A stretch of DNA of 64,000 nucleotides from Nonomuraea wenchangensis (GTDB taxonomy: Bacteria; Actinomycetota; Actinomycetes; Streptosporangiales; Streptosporangiaceae). The notes under the pieces are model-generated. The model saw nothing but the letters and a program-made list of their open reading frames with translations. It ran no database searches and was not told the DNA's origin. Positions 10,531 through 19,507 of this stretch are shown piece by piece (the stretch's first letter is position 1; every line of letters begins with the position of its first letter). A program made the translations under genes and the position numbers. The stretch lies in assembly GCF_900111685.1 (NCBI RefSeq), contig NZ_FOHX01000003.1, positions 440,960-504,959 of the forward strand. The letters are read 5' to 3'.

Positions 10531-11091
10531 TCAGGACTGGCCGGCGGCGTCCTGGAACCGGGAGCGCCCCGGGTCGTCCTCGGGGGAGTCGTCCGGGGCC
10601 GGCGTCTCGCGGCGGTGGTGCAGCCGCAGCGGGTGCCGGGGTGTCGGCGGCCGGGTGCCGCGCGGAGGCGCGTCCGCGGCCGACGCCGCGCCGCGGGACT
10701 CGGCGACGGGCCGGTAGGCCATGAAGAGCTCCAGCCGGGAGTGGCCTTCCGGATGGTCCAGCCGTACCTCGTCGCAGACCTGGCGGATCACCCAGAGCCC
10801 CATCCCGTGGGTGGGCGGCCAGGGCGGCGAGCGGTCCAGGTCGGCGGGCCGGAGCCGCCCGGCCGGGTCGACGATCTGCACGCGTACGCCCTCGTCCGCC
10901 CGCCACAGATGGACCGAGCCGGTGCCGGCCCCGTGGTCCAGGACGTTGGTGACGGCCTCGTTGACCGCGAGCACCAGGTTCTGGAGCCGCTCGCCCGCCA
11001 GCCCCGCCTCCTCGGCGAAGCCACGCACCGCCTGGCGGATCCTGGCCAGGTCGGCGTCGATCGGCAGCGTCATGGCGGCCGGCTTGTCCAT
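10531..11091 (-). CDS. anti-sigma-factor-like ATP-binding protein (HATPase_c, RsbW-like)
   Basis: A 186-aa protein with a GHKL ATPase domain in residues 8-130: N box NLVLAVNEAVTNVLDHG, ATP-lid region VDPAGRLRPADL, G2 box HGMGLWVIRQVCDEV. There is no histidine-kinase dimerisation domain, so it belongs to the single-domain RsbW/SpoIIAB-like kinases that bind sigma factors or anti-sigma antagonists. The last 55 residues are Pro/Arg-rich and likely disordered. Start at 11091 has a GGAGG site. Partner unknown. Confidence 0.85.
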   Translation of the reverse strand: MDKPAAMTLPIDADLARIRQAVRGFAEEAGLAGERLQNLVLAVNEAVTNVLDHGAGTGSVHLWRADEGVRVQIVDPAGRLRPADLDRSPPWPPTHGMGLWVIRQVCDEVRLDHPEGHSRLELFMAYRPVAESRGAASAADAPPRGTRPPTPRHPLRLHHRRETPAPDDSPEDDPGRSRFQDAAGQS

Positions 11092-11158
11092 CCTTCCTCC
11101 GTCCTCGACGTCGGCGGAACGGCTGGCGACATGTGCCCGCGAGCAGCCCTCGGACGCC

Positions 11159-11187
11159 GTTCACACACTCAAGTGTCGCGCGTGAAC
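11159..11187. promoter_or_regulatory. nested inverted repeats upstream of the RsbW-like gene
   Basis: GTTCAC (11159-11164) and GTGAAC (11182-11187) flank a 12-bp dyad ACACT-CA-AGTGT (11165-11176). The site lies 70 nt upstream of the ATPase start and may be an operator; no regulator is assigned. Confidence 0.35.
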
Positions 11188-11249
11188 GTGCCGAACGGTT
11201 GCAGATCGCTTAACACGTACAAGTTGGTCGAACCACCACAAAGGAAAAG

Positions 11250-11285
11250 CCCCCTCGCCGCCGCGCGATGCGGGCGGCGAGGGGG
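11250..11285 (-). terminator. rho-independent terminator
   Basis: A 13-bp perfect stem (CCCCCTCGCCGCC / GGCGGCGAGGGGG) with a 10-nt loop, followed on the minus strand by CTTTTCC. It lies 15 nt after the GlsB-like gene and would stop its transcript. Confidence 0.85.
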
Positions 11286-11300
11286 AAGCGCTCGGGCTGC

Positions 11301-11573
11301 TTACCGCACGCTGCGTCGGCCGTACATCCCGGCCGCCACCGCCACGCCGATGCCGGCGAGCACCACCTGGAGGATCAGTTCGATCCAGTCGATGCCCTTG
11401 GTGTCGGCGACCCCGAACGCGGCCGCGAGGGCGGTGCCGATCAGCGCGGCGACGATACCGATCACGATGGTGAGCCAGATCGGGATGCTCTGGCGTCCGG
11501 GCACGACCAGACGGCCGAGAACACCGATGACGAGCCCGATGATGAGGGCGGAGATGATGCCGGTGACTGCCAC
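11301..11573 (-). CDS. GlsB/YeaQ/YmgE-family stress-response membrane protein
   Basis: A 90-aa protein with three hydrophobic helices and the family's glycine-rich pattern (ALIIGLVIGVLGRLVVPGRQ, PIWLTIVIGIVAALIGT, LILQVVLAGIGVAVAAGMYG). These small inner-membrane proteins are general stress proteins of unknown mechanism. GTG start with AGGAG 8 nt upstream. Its closeness to an RsbW-like gene fits, but does not prove, stress-sigma control. Confidence 0.9.
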   Translation of the reverse strand: MAVTGIISALIIGLVIGVLGRLVVPGRQSIPIWLTIVIGIVAALIGTALAAAFGVADTKGIDWIELILQVVLAGIGVAVAAGMYGRRSVR

Positions 11574-11683
11574 GCTGCACGCTCCTGTCGCTTGGCGACC
11601 TGACCCTTGGGCAGGTCAACGCTTCTTAACCTGACAGTCGAGTGCTGCCCATTTGCGCAAAGCGGAAACAAGCCGCTTCGCCG

Positions 11684-11878
11684 CTATTCGCTCACCTCGA
11701 TGGCGAACGCGGGGCAGACCGCGGCCGCCTCATGCACGGCGGCGTGCCGGTCGGCGCCCGGCTCGGCGTCCAGCAGGACGACGATGCCGTCCTCGTCACG
11801 CTGGTCGAAGACCTCCGGCGCGATGAGCACACACTGCCCCGCGCCGCAGCACTTGTCCTCGTCGATGGTCACTTTCAT
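11684..11878 (-). CDS. [3Fe-4S] ferredoxin of the P450 system
   Basis: A 64-aa ferredoxin: MKVTIDEDKCCGAGQCVLIA, then PEVFDQRDEDG and a C-terminal AAAVCPAFAI. The cluster ligands are Cys10, Cys16 and Cys55; the middle position of the usual CxxCxxC is Ala13, which marks a [3Fe-4S] cluster. It begins 26 nt after the P450 stop and is expected to pass electrons from the reductase upstream to that P450. Confidence 0.93.
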   Translation of the reverse strand: MKVTIDEDKCCGAGQCVLIAPEVFDQRDEDGIVVLLDAEPGADRHAAVHEAAAVCPAFAIEVSE

Positions 11879-11904
11879 GGCAGATGTCTCCTCAGTCAGA
11901 ACGG

Positions 11905-13116
11905 TTACCAGCGGACCGGAACGGTGCGGAGGCCGCCGACGGCCAGCCCCTCGACGCGCTCCAGCTCCGCCTCGGGGGCGGCCAGCTCCAGGGTGGGCAG
12001 CTTGCGCAGCAGCACCTCCAGCACGACCTGCAGCTCGGTACGGGCCAGCGCCTGCCCGAGGCAGGAGTGCGCGCCCGCGCCGAACGCCAGGTGCGGGTTG
12101 GGGCTGCGGGTCAGGTCGAACTCCTCGGCGGCCTCGAAGGCGCTCTCGTCCCGGTTGGCGGCGGCCATGCTGCAGATGACCGTGGTGCCCTTGGGCAGCT
12201 CGACGCCGCTGACCTCGGTGCCCTCCTTGAGGTAGCGCGGCAGGCCGAAGCCGGAGTTGGCGTCGAGGCGCAGCGACTCCTCGACCGTCGTGCGGATCAG
12301 CGACCGGTCGGCCAGCAGCGCCTCCCAGCGGCTGCGGTCGGCGAGCAGCATGGAGACCATCTTGCCGATCATGTTGGCGGTGGTCTCGTGCCCGGCGACC
12401 AGCAGCGCCATGCCGGTGACCAGGATCTGCAGGTCGTCGAGCCCGCCGTTCTCGGGGCCCCCGGCCGCGATCAGCTCGCTCAGCAGGTCGTCGCCTGGCT
12501 CGGCGCGCTTGCCGGCCAGCAGGTCGGTCATGTACTGGAAGAACTCGGCCTGGGCGGCCTCGGTCTCGTCCTTGCCGTAGCGGGTGAGGTTGAGCAGGGT
12601 GTCCGACCAGTACGAGAACCGGTCGCGGTCCTCGGCCGGCACGCCCAGCATGTCGCAGATGACGTACACCGGCAGCGGGAAGCCCAGCGACGCCTTGAGG
12701 TCGCCCGGCGCGCCGCGCTCGACCATCTCGTCGATGAGGTCCTCGGCGATCCTGGCCATCGCGGGCCGCATGGCGTTCATCCGCTTGGCGGTGAACCACT
12801 TGCTGACCAGCCGCCGCCAGTGCTGGTGCTCCTCCCCGCTGTCGGGGATGATCATCGCCATCTCGCTGTTGAACACGCCGCCGCCGTCGGCCGAGAGCCG
12901 GGCCGCGTCGGGCGCGTTGAGCTGGCGGGTGAAGCGCGGGTCGGCCAGCACCTGCCGGACGTCCTCGTAGCGGGTCAGCAGCCGGGCCCGGTCGCCGCTC
13001 GGCAGCTCGACGTGCGCCACCGGGCACGTGCCGCGCAGCTCGGCCCACTCCGCGGGCGGCCGCAGCGCCGCGTCGTTCGGGATGGGGTAGGGCAGGACCT
13101 GCTCGTCGATGCTCAT
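11905..13116 (-). CDS. cytochrome P450
   Basis: A 403-aa soluble class I P450. Landmarks are the I-helix AGHETT (residues 241-246), the K-helix ExxR (Glu280-Arg283), and the haem loop FGAGAHSCLG with the ligand Cys352. N-terminal motif SGDRARLLTRYEDVRQVLAD and HQHWRRLVSKWFTAKRM are typical of CYP105/107-type actinobacterial enzymes. It is flanked by its own reductase (34 nt upstream) and ferredoxin (26 nt downstream), so all electron partners are encoded together. The substrate is unknown. Confidence 0.95.
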   Translation of the reverse strand: MSIDEQVLPYPIPNDAALRPPAEWAELRGTCPVAHVELPSGDRARLLTRYEDVRQVLADPRFTRQLNAPDAARLSADGGGVFNSEMAMIIPDSGEEHQHWRRLVSKWFTAKRMNAMRPAMARIAEDLIDEMVERGAPGDLKASLGFPLPVYVICDMLGVPAEDRDRFSYWSDTLLNLTRYGKDETEAAQAEFFQYMTDLLAGKRAEPGDDLLSELIAAGGPENGGLDDLQILVTGMALLVAGHETTANMIGKMVSMLLADRSRWEALLADRSLIRTTVEESLRLDANSGFGLPRYLKEGTEVSGVELPKGTTVICSMAAANRDESAFEAAEEFDLTRSPNPHLAFGAGAHSCLGQALARTELQVVLEVLLRKLPTLELAAPEAELERVEGLAVGGLRTVPVRW

Positions 13117-13150
13117 TCGGCTTCTCCTTGAGGGGTCGGTGGAAACGTCG

Positions 13151-14317
13151 TCACGCGGTCGTGAGCGGCTGGACCAGGACCTGCTGGCGCAGCAGACGGG
13201 CCTGTTTGGGCATGTTCCAGCCGAGCACGGCGGTGACCTGGCCGCCCTCCCGGTAGAGGGCGGCGAAACGGTGCTGCTCGGGGTCGCCCTCGGTGACGGT
13301 CACCTCGGCCGCGGGCGACGGCAGGCCGTGGGCCTGGATCTTGACGTCGTACTGGTCGGTCCAGAAGTAGGGGATCGGGGTGTACGGGCGGTCCGCGCCG
13401 AGCACGTTCGCCGCGACCGTCTGGGCCTGCTCGGTGGCGTTGGTGCGGTTCTCCAGGCGCAGCCGCCTGCCGAGCTCCTCGTGGTGGAAGGAGGCTACGT
13501 CGCCGACCGCGTAGACGCCCTCGGCGGCGCGGCAGCGGGAGTCGCACTCCACGCCGTCGCCCAGGGCGAGGCCGCTGCCGTCGAGCCAGCCGGTGGCCGG
13601 GCGGGAGCCGACGGCGACCACGACGACGTCGGCGGGCAGCGTCTCGCCGGTGGCCAGCCGCACGCCGGTGACCCGGCCGCCCTCGCCCTCCAGGCCCTCC
13701 ACCGCGACGCCGAGCCGCAGCCGGACGCCGCGGCCGGCGTGCGTACGGGTGAGCAGGCCGCTGACGAACGGGCCGAGCTGGTCGCCGAGCACGGCCGGGC
13801 CGAGGCCGGCGAGGGTGACCTCCAGGCCGAGGCCGCGGGCGGTGGCGGCGATCTCGCCGCCCAGCACGCCCTCGCCGACGACCACGAGCCGGGTGCCGGC
13901 GGTCAGGTGGGCGCGCAGGGTGAGCGCGTGGTCCAGGCCGCGCAGCACGTGCACCCCCGCGAGGCCGCCTTGACCCGGCAGCCGGCACGGGGTGAGTCCG
14001 GTGGCGAGGACCACGGCGTCGGCGCGCAGGACGCGCCCCGAGGCGGTGGTGACCGCGCGCCCGGCGACGTCCAGCGACACGGCGCGCTCGCCCCGGACGA
14101 ACTCCGCCTCCAGGGCGTCGAGCTGGGCCTGGCCGCGCAGCCGGGCGCGCTCCGGCTCCCAGGCTCCGGCCAGCACCTGCTTCGACAGCGGCGGCCGGTC
14201 GTAGGGGAGGTGGGGCTCGGCGTCCAGCAGCGTCAGCCGGCCGTCGTGGCCGAGCCGGCGCAGCGCCTCGGCGGTGCTCAGCCCGGCGGCGGACGCGCCG
14301 ACGATCAGAACGTCCAC
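13151..14317 (-). CDS. FAD-dependent ferredoxin reductase
   Basis: A 388-aa NAD(P)H:ferredoxin reductase of the putidaredoxin-reductase type. FAD site VDVLIVGASAAGLSTAEALR at the N-terminus, PYDRPPLSKQVL, NAD site RLVVVGEGVLGGEIAATARG, and the second FAD motif AEGVYAVGDVASF. The GTG at 14317 is chosen because GGGGAGAGG precedes it and the Rossmann strand begins there. First gene of the P450 operon, divergent from a TetR regulator. Confidence 0.93.
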   Translation of the reverse strand: MDVLIVGASAAGLSTAEALRRLGHDGRLTLLDAEPHLPYDRPPLSKQVLAGAWEPERARLRGQAQLDALEAEFVRGERAVSLDVAGRAVTTASGRVLRADAVVLATGLTPCRLPGQGGLAGVHVLRGLDHALTLRAHLTAGTRLVVVGEGVLGGEIAATARGLGLEVTLAGLGPAVLGDQLGPFVSGLLTRTHAGRGVRLRLGVAVEGLEGEGGRVTGVRLATGETLPADVVVVAVGSRPATGWLDGSGLALGDGVECDSRCRAAEGVYAVGDVASFHHEELGRRLRLENRTNATEQAQTVAANVLGADRPYTPIPYFWTDQYDVKIQAHGLPSPAAEVTVTEGDPEQHRFAALYREGGQVTAVLGWNMPKQARLLRQQVLVQPLTTA

Positions 14318-14427
14318 AGGGCCTCTCCCCGCTCGCGTACGCTGGCTTGACCTGCACAAATGCGCATCTCGCGATGATCCTTCCCGACGGTCGGACTTGA
14401 CCACAGTACCTTACAACTGCAAGTTAA

Positions 14428-14462
14428 CTGACACATGTCAGCTAAAGGTAAACTGCTATATG
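14428..14462 (+). promoter_or_regulatory. TetR operator and extended -10 promoter
   Basis: A perfect dyad CTGACA-CA-TGTCAG (14428-14441) is followed by an extended -10 element TGc-TATATG (14457-14462). The dyad covers the -35 region of the TetR gene and lies 111 nt upstream of the reductase start on the other strand, so one bound TetR dimer could control both directions. Inferred from sequence only. Confidence 0.55.
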
Positions 14463-14470
14463 TGTCCGGC

Positions 14471-15058
14471 ATGAAAGACAGCAGAACCCCGTCCATGGAC
14501 CGGCGGGTCCTCCGTACGCGGTCGGCCCTGGCCCGCGCCCTCCTGACGCTGGTCGAGGAGCGGGAGCTGTCCAGGATCGGCGTCTCCGACGTGGCCGAGC
14601 GCGCCGGCGTGAGCCGCACGGCCTTCTACGACCACTACCGCGACGTCCACGAGCTGGCCGAGGCCGCCTGCACCGCGATGATCGACGGCCTGACCAGGTC
14701 GCTGCCCACGCCCCGCCCCGACTCGGCCGACCTCCAGGGGGAGGCCACCCGGTCGCTGGAGGCGTTCTTCGCGAGCCTGGCCGAGCACGCCGGGCTCTAC
14801 CGCAGCCTGCTCGGGCCGCAGGGCAGCGCGCGGGTGGCCGACCACATCCGCCGCCGGCTGACCGACGGCGTACGCGAGCGCGTCCGCGAGGCGCACGACG
14901 TGCCGGCCGCGTTCACGGCGGGCGCGATCTACGGCGTCGCGGCCGACTGGCTGCAGCGCGGCTGCCCCGAACCGCCCGCCCGGATGGCCGCGCTCACCTG
15001 GCCGCTCTTCCACGCGCTCTACGATGTGGTGAACGCGCCCCCGCCGCCCGCGACCTGA
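14471..15058 (+). CDS. TetR-family transcriptional regulator
   Basis: A 195-aa protein with an N-terminal TetR HTH (RTRSALARALLTLVEEREL, IGVSDVAERAGVSRTAFYDH) and a C-terminal ligand domain ending in LTWPLFHALYDVV. The start at ATG 14471 lies 8 nt after a TATATG -10 box, so the message may be leaderless; GTG at 14462 and ATG at 14435 are alternatives. Expected to repress the divergent reductase-P450-ferredoxin operon, with the P450 substrate or product as a plausible inducer. Confidence 0.85.
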   Translation: MKDSRTPSMDRRVLRTRSALARALLTLVEERELSRIGVSDVAERAGVSRTAFYDHYRDVHELAEAACTAMIDGLTRSLPTPRPDSADLQGEATRSLEAFFASLAEHAGLYRSLLGPQGSARVADHIRRRLTDGVRERVREAHDVPAAFTAGAIYGVAADWLQRGCPEPPARMAALTWPLFHALYDVVNAPPPPAT

Positions 15059-15112
15059 TCCGTCCGCGCCCTGATCCGCCCGCCGTCTTGGTTCCCAAGT
15101 CGGCTCCAAGCC

Positions 15113-17014
15113 ATGGACAAGAGCGATCGCGCACCATGGCCGACCGTGAGCGGATATTTCAGAAAAACCTTCGCGAAGATCGCCGCGAGTACGGCGGTCG
15201 TCCTGGCGGTCGCGCTGCCCGCGGCCCCCGCGGCGGCCGACGAGTCGCCCGACCAGCGGCCGGACATCCCCGTCGGCACCTGGCTGGCCGCGCGCACGCA
15301 GCCGGCGGTCCAGCTGACCAGCTTCTCCTACACCGGCACCGTCGCCGTCCCGACGAGCACGATCAACGAGAACGCCTTCCAGCAGCTGACCCAGCAGGCC
15401 GTCATCGCCGTGCAGAACGGCAAGATCCCGTCCGACGAGCGCAGCATCGCCAAGTGGCTCTTCCAGCGCATCGCCGCCAACGTGGACACCTACCTCGTCG
15501 AGACCACCCCGGAGCGTACGGTCGAGGCCGAGGTCGGCGGCATGTGCACCGGCTGGTGGGTCACCCCGGACGGCTACATGGTCACCGGCGCGCACTGCGT
15601 CCAGGTCGGCGACACCGAGCTCAACCAGCTCTTCGCGCAGCAGGCGCTGAAGAAGTTCAACGAGCAGGACGCGAAGGAGATCATCAAGGGCCTCCAGGGC
15701 ATCGAGGCCGACGAGGAGATGGTCAAGCTCGCCCAGCAGATCTACATCACCTTCAACAGCACCCACATGCGGCTGCGCGGGCTCAAGCAGAGCCTGTCGG
15801 TGCTGCAGAGCCTGCCCGGCGGCGGCGTGGACAAGACCGCGAAGGCGGTCCCCGCCGAGCTGGTCTCGGTGGGCGAGAGCTACCCGGGCAAGGACTTCGC
15901 GCTGCTCAAGGTGAACGGGCAGCAGAACCTGCCGACCGTGCCGCTCGGCGAGGACGCCGACGTGCGCACCGGTGACACGCTCTACATCAGCGGCTTCCCC
16001 GGCCTGGTCACGAACACGCCGTTCTTCAGCCTGGAGTCGAAGCTGGAGCCGGCGCTGACCGAGGGGCCTTACAACGCCAAGCGCTCCACGCAGACCGGCG
16101 TGCCGTACATCCAGACCCAGGCCCCGTCCTACCACGGCAACTCCGGCGGCCCGGTGTTCAGCAAGGACGGCAAGGTCATCGGCATGCTGATCGCGGGCAC
16201 GGTGAGCGAGGGCGGCGAGGCGTCGGAGAGCGAGAGCTTCGTGCTGCCCGTCAGCATCATCAAGGAGAAGCTCGGCGAGAAGAACATCAAGGCCGCCCAG
16301 GCGACCACGACCACGCGCTACAACGAGGCGCTGAACGACTACTTCCGCAACTACTTCGAGGACGCCCTGCCGAAGTTCCGCGAGGTGCAGGCGCTCTTCC
16401 CGAACCACCCGTACGTGGCCAAGTACATCAGCGAGTCGCAGACGGCGATCTCGGCGGGCAAGGACGAGTCGCCCAAGCCCATGATGATGTGGGTGCTGAT
16501 CGGCGGCGGCGTGCTGGTCGTCCTGGTGCTGGCCCTGGTGCTGGTCCGGCTGCTGACGCGGCGCAAGCGGCCCGGCGTCTCCTACGGTCCGCCGGCGCAG
16601 CCCGCGTACAATGCGGTGCCCTCGCCCCCGTGGCAGCAGCATCAGCTCCCGGCCGGCGCGGGTCAGGGTCAGCACGTCAACGGCCACGACCACCAGTACG
16701 GCTCCGGCCCGCAGTACAACCCCGGCCCGCAGTACGACCCCCAGTACGGCTCAGGCCCGCAGTACGGCCCCGGCCCCCAGCAGGGCTCCGGCCCGCAGTA
16801 CGGCCCCGGCCCCCAGTACGGCCCCGGCGGCCAGCCCGGCCAGTACGGCCAGCAGGGCAACTACGGCCAGCCCGGCCACTACGACCAGCAGGGCAACTAC
16901 GGTCAGCAGGGCCACTACGACCAGTACGGCCGGCCCGGCCAGCACCCCGCCGACCCGACCCGTGACGTCCGCTACGGCCAGTTCGCGCCGCCGCCGGATG
17001 GCCACCAGCAGTGA
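15113..17014 (+). CDS. membrane-anchored trypsin-like serine protease with low-complexity tail
   Basis: A 633-aa protein. Residues 18-42 form a signal peptide or N-terminal anchor ending in AAPAAADE; the protease domain holds His161 (VTGAHC), Asp261 (GKDFALLKV) and Ser344 (YHGNSGGPVF), a complete chymotrypsin-type triad. A helical insert of about 70 residues lies between His and Asp. Residues 457-481 are a transmembrane helix followed by RRKRP, which places the last 150 residues in the cytoplasm. That tail is built almost wholly of Gly, Gln, Pro and Tyr. ATG at 15113 is used; GTG at 15149 is an alternative. Substrate unknown. Confidence 0.85.
   Translation: MDKSDRAPWPTVSGYFRKTFAKIAASTAVVLAVALPAAPAAADESPDQRPDIPVGTWLAARTQPAVQLTSFSYTGTVAVPTSTINENAFQQLTQQAVIAVQNGKIPSDERSIAKWLFQRIAANVDTYLVETTPERTVEAEVGGMCTGWWVTPDGYMVTGAHCVQVGDTELNQLFAQQALKKFNEQDAKEIIKGLQGIEADEEMVKLAQQIYITFNSTHMRLRGLKQSLSVLQSLPGGGVDKTAKAVPAELVSVGESYPGKDFALLKVNGQQNLPTVPLGEDADVRTGDTLYISGFPGLVTNTPFFSLESKLEPALTEGPYNAKRSTQTGVPYIQTQAPSYHGNSGGPVFSKDGKVIGMLIAGTVSEGGEASESESFVLPVSIIKEKLGEKNIKAAQATTTTRYNEALNDYFRNYFEDALPKFREVQALFPNHPYVAKYISESQTAISAGKDESPKPMMMWVLIGGGVLVVLVLALVLVRLLTRRKRPGVSYGPPAQPAYNAVPSPPWQQHQLPAGAGQGQHVNGHDHQYGSGPQYNPGPQYDPQYGSGPQYGPGPQQGSGPQYGPGPQYGPGGQPGQYGQQGNYGQPGHYDQQGNYGQQGHYDQYGRPGQHPADPTRDVRYGQFAPPPDGHQQ
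16690..16935 (+). repeat. in-frame tandem repeats coding a GPQYG / QQGNYGQ tail
   Basis: Degenerate 15- to 21-bp units around CCGCAGTACGGCCCCGGC are repeated about ten times, then switch to units around CAGGGCAACTACGGTCAG. They encode (G-P-Q-Y-G/N/D-P) and (Q-G-N/H-Y-G/D-Q) blocks in the cytoplasmic tail of the protease. Units keep the reading frame, so copy number can vary without disrupting the gene. Confidence 0.8.
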
Positions 17015-17129
17015 GCGCCCGGGGCGCCTCCGGCCCGACGCCGGACCGCCCCGAGCCCACCGGACCCTCCCGCTGAAACGTCCGATCGCCGCCAGCGCGC
17101 GGCGGTGACCGGTCGCGACAGTGGGACGC

Positions 17130-17828
17130 ATGAGCGACACCACCACTACCGCCACTACCGCCACCACCATCGCCGGCGAGCACGCCCGCATCGAGCCGAA
17201 CATCCTCTACTTCGGCACCCCGGTCGTGCTCATCTCGACACTCAACGAGGACGGCTCCCCGAACCTGGCCCCGATGTCGTCCGCCTTCTGGCTCGGCTGG
17301 CGCGGCCTGCTGGGGCTCGGCGCGCGCGCCAAGACGGCGCAGAACCTGCTGCGCACCCGCGAGTGCGTGCTCAATCTGCCGTCCGACGCCCTGGCCCCGG
17401 CCGTGGACCGGCTGGCGCTGACGACCGGCAGCGACCCCGTCCCCGAGCGCAAGTGGGAGCGGGGCTACCGGCATGTCGCGGACAAGTTCGGCCGCGCGGG
17501 GCTGACGCCGGTGCCGTCGGAGACGGTCGCGCCGCCGCGGGCCGCCGAGTGCCCGGTCGCCATGGAGACCGTGGTCGAGGCGGTCCACCCGATCGGCGAG
17601 GGCGGCGGCACGCTCGCCTTCGAGGTACGGGTGCAGCGTGTGTGGGCGCACGAGGGGATCAGGCTGGCCGGCACGGACGACCACATCGACCCCGACGCCT
17701 GGCGTCCGCTCATCATGAGCTTCCAGAAGCTGTACGGGCTGGGGCCGCAGGTCCACCCGTCGACCCTGGCCACCATTCCTGAGCGGATGTACCGCTCCGA
17801 CGACCTGGAGCGGGCCAGGTCCCTCTAG
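17130..17828 (+). CDS. flavin reductase-like domain protein
   Basis: A 232-aa split-barrel protein of the flavin reductase-like (FMN-binding) family: [20 protein letters not shown] near the N-terminus, [17 protein letters not shown] in the FMN-binding region. The first 20 residues are Thr/Ala-rich and probably unstructured. Starts with ATG at 17130, or GTG at 17121. Convergent with the Nudix gene, overlapping by 4 nt. The reaction partner is not evident. Confidence 0.8.
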   Translation: MSDTTTTATTATTIAGEHARIEPNILYFGTPVVLISTLNEDGSPNLAPMSSAFWLGWRGLLGLGARAKTAQNLLRTRECVLNLPSDALAPAVDRLALTTGSDPVPERKWERGYRHVADKFGRAGLTPVPSETVAPPRAAECPVAMETVVEAVHPIGEGGGTLAFEVRVQRVWAHEGIRLAGTDDHIDPDAWRPLIMSFQKLYGLGPQVHPSTLATIPERMYRSDDLERARSL

Positions 17829-18322
17829 ATGAGGACCCGCCAGACGTGATCGGGGCACACCCGCGCGATCTCCTCGCGCGCCAGCCATTCGGCGCGGGTG
17901 CTCTCGGAGCCGGGGGGCGGCGCGGTGGGAGCGCCGGGGCCGGGCAGGACGGCGCGGAACACGGCCATGTGGGCGAGTGACGGGTAGCGGTAGCCGGCCG
18001 GCGGCGGCTCCAGCAGCTCGATGCGCTGCCAGGCGAAGGCGGTCAGCGCGGCGGCCGGCAGGCTCAGCCCGGTCTCCTCGCGCAGCTCGCGGACCGCCGC
18101 CTCGACGGCGCTCTCGCCCGGCTCCAGGTGACCGCCGGGGATGTCCCAGCCGCGGCCCTCCCTGTCGACGTACGTCATGAGGGTCCTGCCGAGCCCGTCG
18201 GCGACGAGGACGAACGCGGACGTGGTCGATTCGAGAGGTGGCGTCTCACCGGTGCGGATGACGTCAAGGCGGTGCGCCACGGGGATCCACGGCACGATCC
18301 TCGTCGCGATCAAGTGGGACAC
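17825..18322 (-). CDS. Nudix hydrolase
   Basis: A 165-aa protein with a complete Nudix box: [20 protein letters not shown] followed by ETGL, matching Gx5Ex7REUxEExGU. It would hydrolyse a nucleoside diphosphate linked to another moiety with Mg2+. GTG start at 18322. Its start is only 12 nt from the divergent antiporter start, so they share a promoter region. Exact substrate not predictable. Confidence 0.9.
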   Translation of the reverse strand: MSHLIATRIVPWIPVAHRLDVIRTGETPPLESTTSAFVLVADGLGRTLMTYVDREGRGWDIPGGHLEPGESAVEAAVRELREETGLSLPAAALTAFAWQRIELLEPPPAGYRYPSLAHMAVFRAVLPGPGAPTAPPPGSESTRAEWLAREEIARVCPDHVWRVLI

Positions 18323-18334
18323 CAGGACACTTTC

Positions 18335-19507
18335 ATGTCAAAGCAATGGGGATGTCAAGGCATTATTGGGGCGATAAGTCCGTTCCGTCCACAATGCTGG
18401 GGGCACACCCTGTACCTGATCCGTAACGTCGCGCGACTGTGGACCGTACTCATCCCCGCCCTGGCGCTGCTCTCGCTCGGGCTCTCCTGGGGCCGCGAAC
18501 CGGCCGGCCCGCTCGTACTCGTCCTCGCGCTCCTCCTGGCCGGCGCGGTGCTCGCCGCCGTGCACCACGCCGAGGTCATCGCCCACCGCGTCGGCGAACC
18601 CTTCGGCTCGCTCGTGCTCGCCGTGGCCGTCACGGTGATCGAGGTGGCGCTCATCGTGAGCCTCATGATCTCCGGCGGCGACCAGACGGCCACGCTGGCC
18701 CGCGACACCGTCTTCGCCGCCGTGATGATCACCTGCAACGGCATCGTGGGACTCTCCCTGCTCACCGTCACGCTGAAACGGCGGACCGCGGCGTTCAACG
18801 CCGAGGGCACGGGCAAAGCGCTGGGCACCGTGGCCACGCTCAGCACGCTGAGCCTGGTGCTGCCGACGTTCACCACGAGCGAAGGGGGACCGGCCTTCTC
18901 CGGCCCGCAGCTCGGCTTCGCCGCGGTGGTCTCGCTCGCGCTGTACGGCCTCTTCGTCGTCACGCAGACGGTCCGCCACCGCGACTACTTCCTGCCCGTC
19001 GCCAGGGACGGCGCGCCCCCCGACCCCGAGGAGCACGCGCCCCGGCCCTCCGGCCGCACCGCCCTGGCCAGCCTCGGCCTGCTGCTGGTCGCGCTGGTGT
19101 CGGTGGTCGGGCTGGCCAAGGTGGAGTCACCGGTGATCGAGGCGGCCGTGTCGGCGGCCGGCCTGCCGCAGGCCGTCGTCGGCGTCGCGATCGCGCTGCT
19201 GGTCCTGCTCCCCGAGACCATCGCCGCCGTCCGGGCGGCCCGCCGTGACCAGGTCCAGATCAGCCTGAACCTGGCGCACGGCTCGGCGATGGCCAGCATC
19301 GGGCTGACCATCCCGACCATAGCGGTGGCCTCGATCTGGCTCGACGGGCCGCTGTTCCTGGGGCTCGGCGGCACTCACATGGTGCTGTTCGCGCTGACGG
19401 TGGTCGTCTCCACGCTCACCGTCGTGCCGGGGCGGGCCACGCTCATGCAGAGCGGGCTGCACCTGGTGCTGTTCGCGGCGTTCCTGTTCCTCGCGATCAG
19501 CCCCTGA
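18335..19507 (+). CDS. calcium/proton antiporter (CaCA/ChaA-like)
   Basis: A 390-aa integral membrane protein with about eleven hydrophobic helices. Two internally related segments carry acidic/Asn residues typical of CaCA exchangers: [20 protein letters not shown] with the later ITCNGIVGL, and [20 protein letters not shown] with [20 protein letters not shown]. It resembles ChaA-type Ca2+(Na+)/H+ antiporters, which export cations using the proton gradient. ATG at 18335 has AGGA 8 nt upstream; the first 26 residues are not conserved-looking, so a later start is possible. Confidence 0.85.
   Translation: MSKQWGCQGIIGAISPFRPQCWGHTLYLIRNVARLWTVLIPALALLSLGLSWGREPAGPLVLVLALLLAGAVLAAVHHAEVIAHRVGEPFGSLVLAVAVTVIEVALIVSLMISGGDQTATLARDTVFAAVMITCNGIVGLSLLTVTLKRRTAAFNAEGTGKALGTVATLSTLSLVLPTFTTSEGGPAFSGPQLGFAAVVSLALYGLFVVTQTVRHRDYFLPVARDGAPPDPEEHAPRPSGRTALASLGLLLVALVSVVGLAKVESPVIEAAVSAAGLPQAVVGVAIALLVLLPETIAAVRAARRDQVQISLNLAHGSAMASIGLTIPTIAVASIWLDGPLFLGLGGTHMVLFALTVVVSTLTVVPGRATLMQSGLHLVLFAAFLFLAISP

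Noticed and set aside
16690-16935. Possible CRISPR-like array because of regular short repeats
   Set aside because: Repeats keep the reading frame, are degenerate, have no unique spacers, and code for a low-complexity protein tail.
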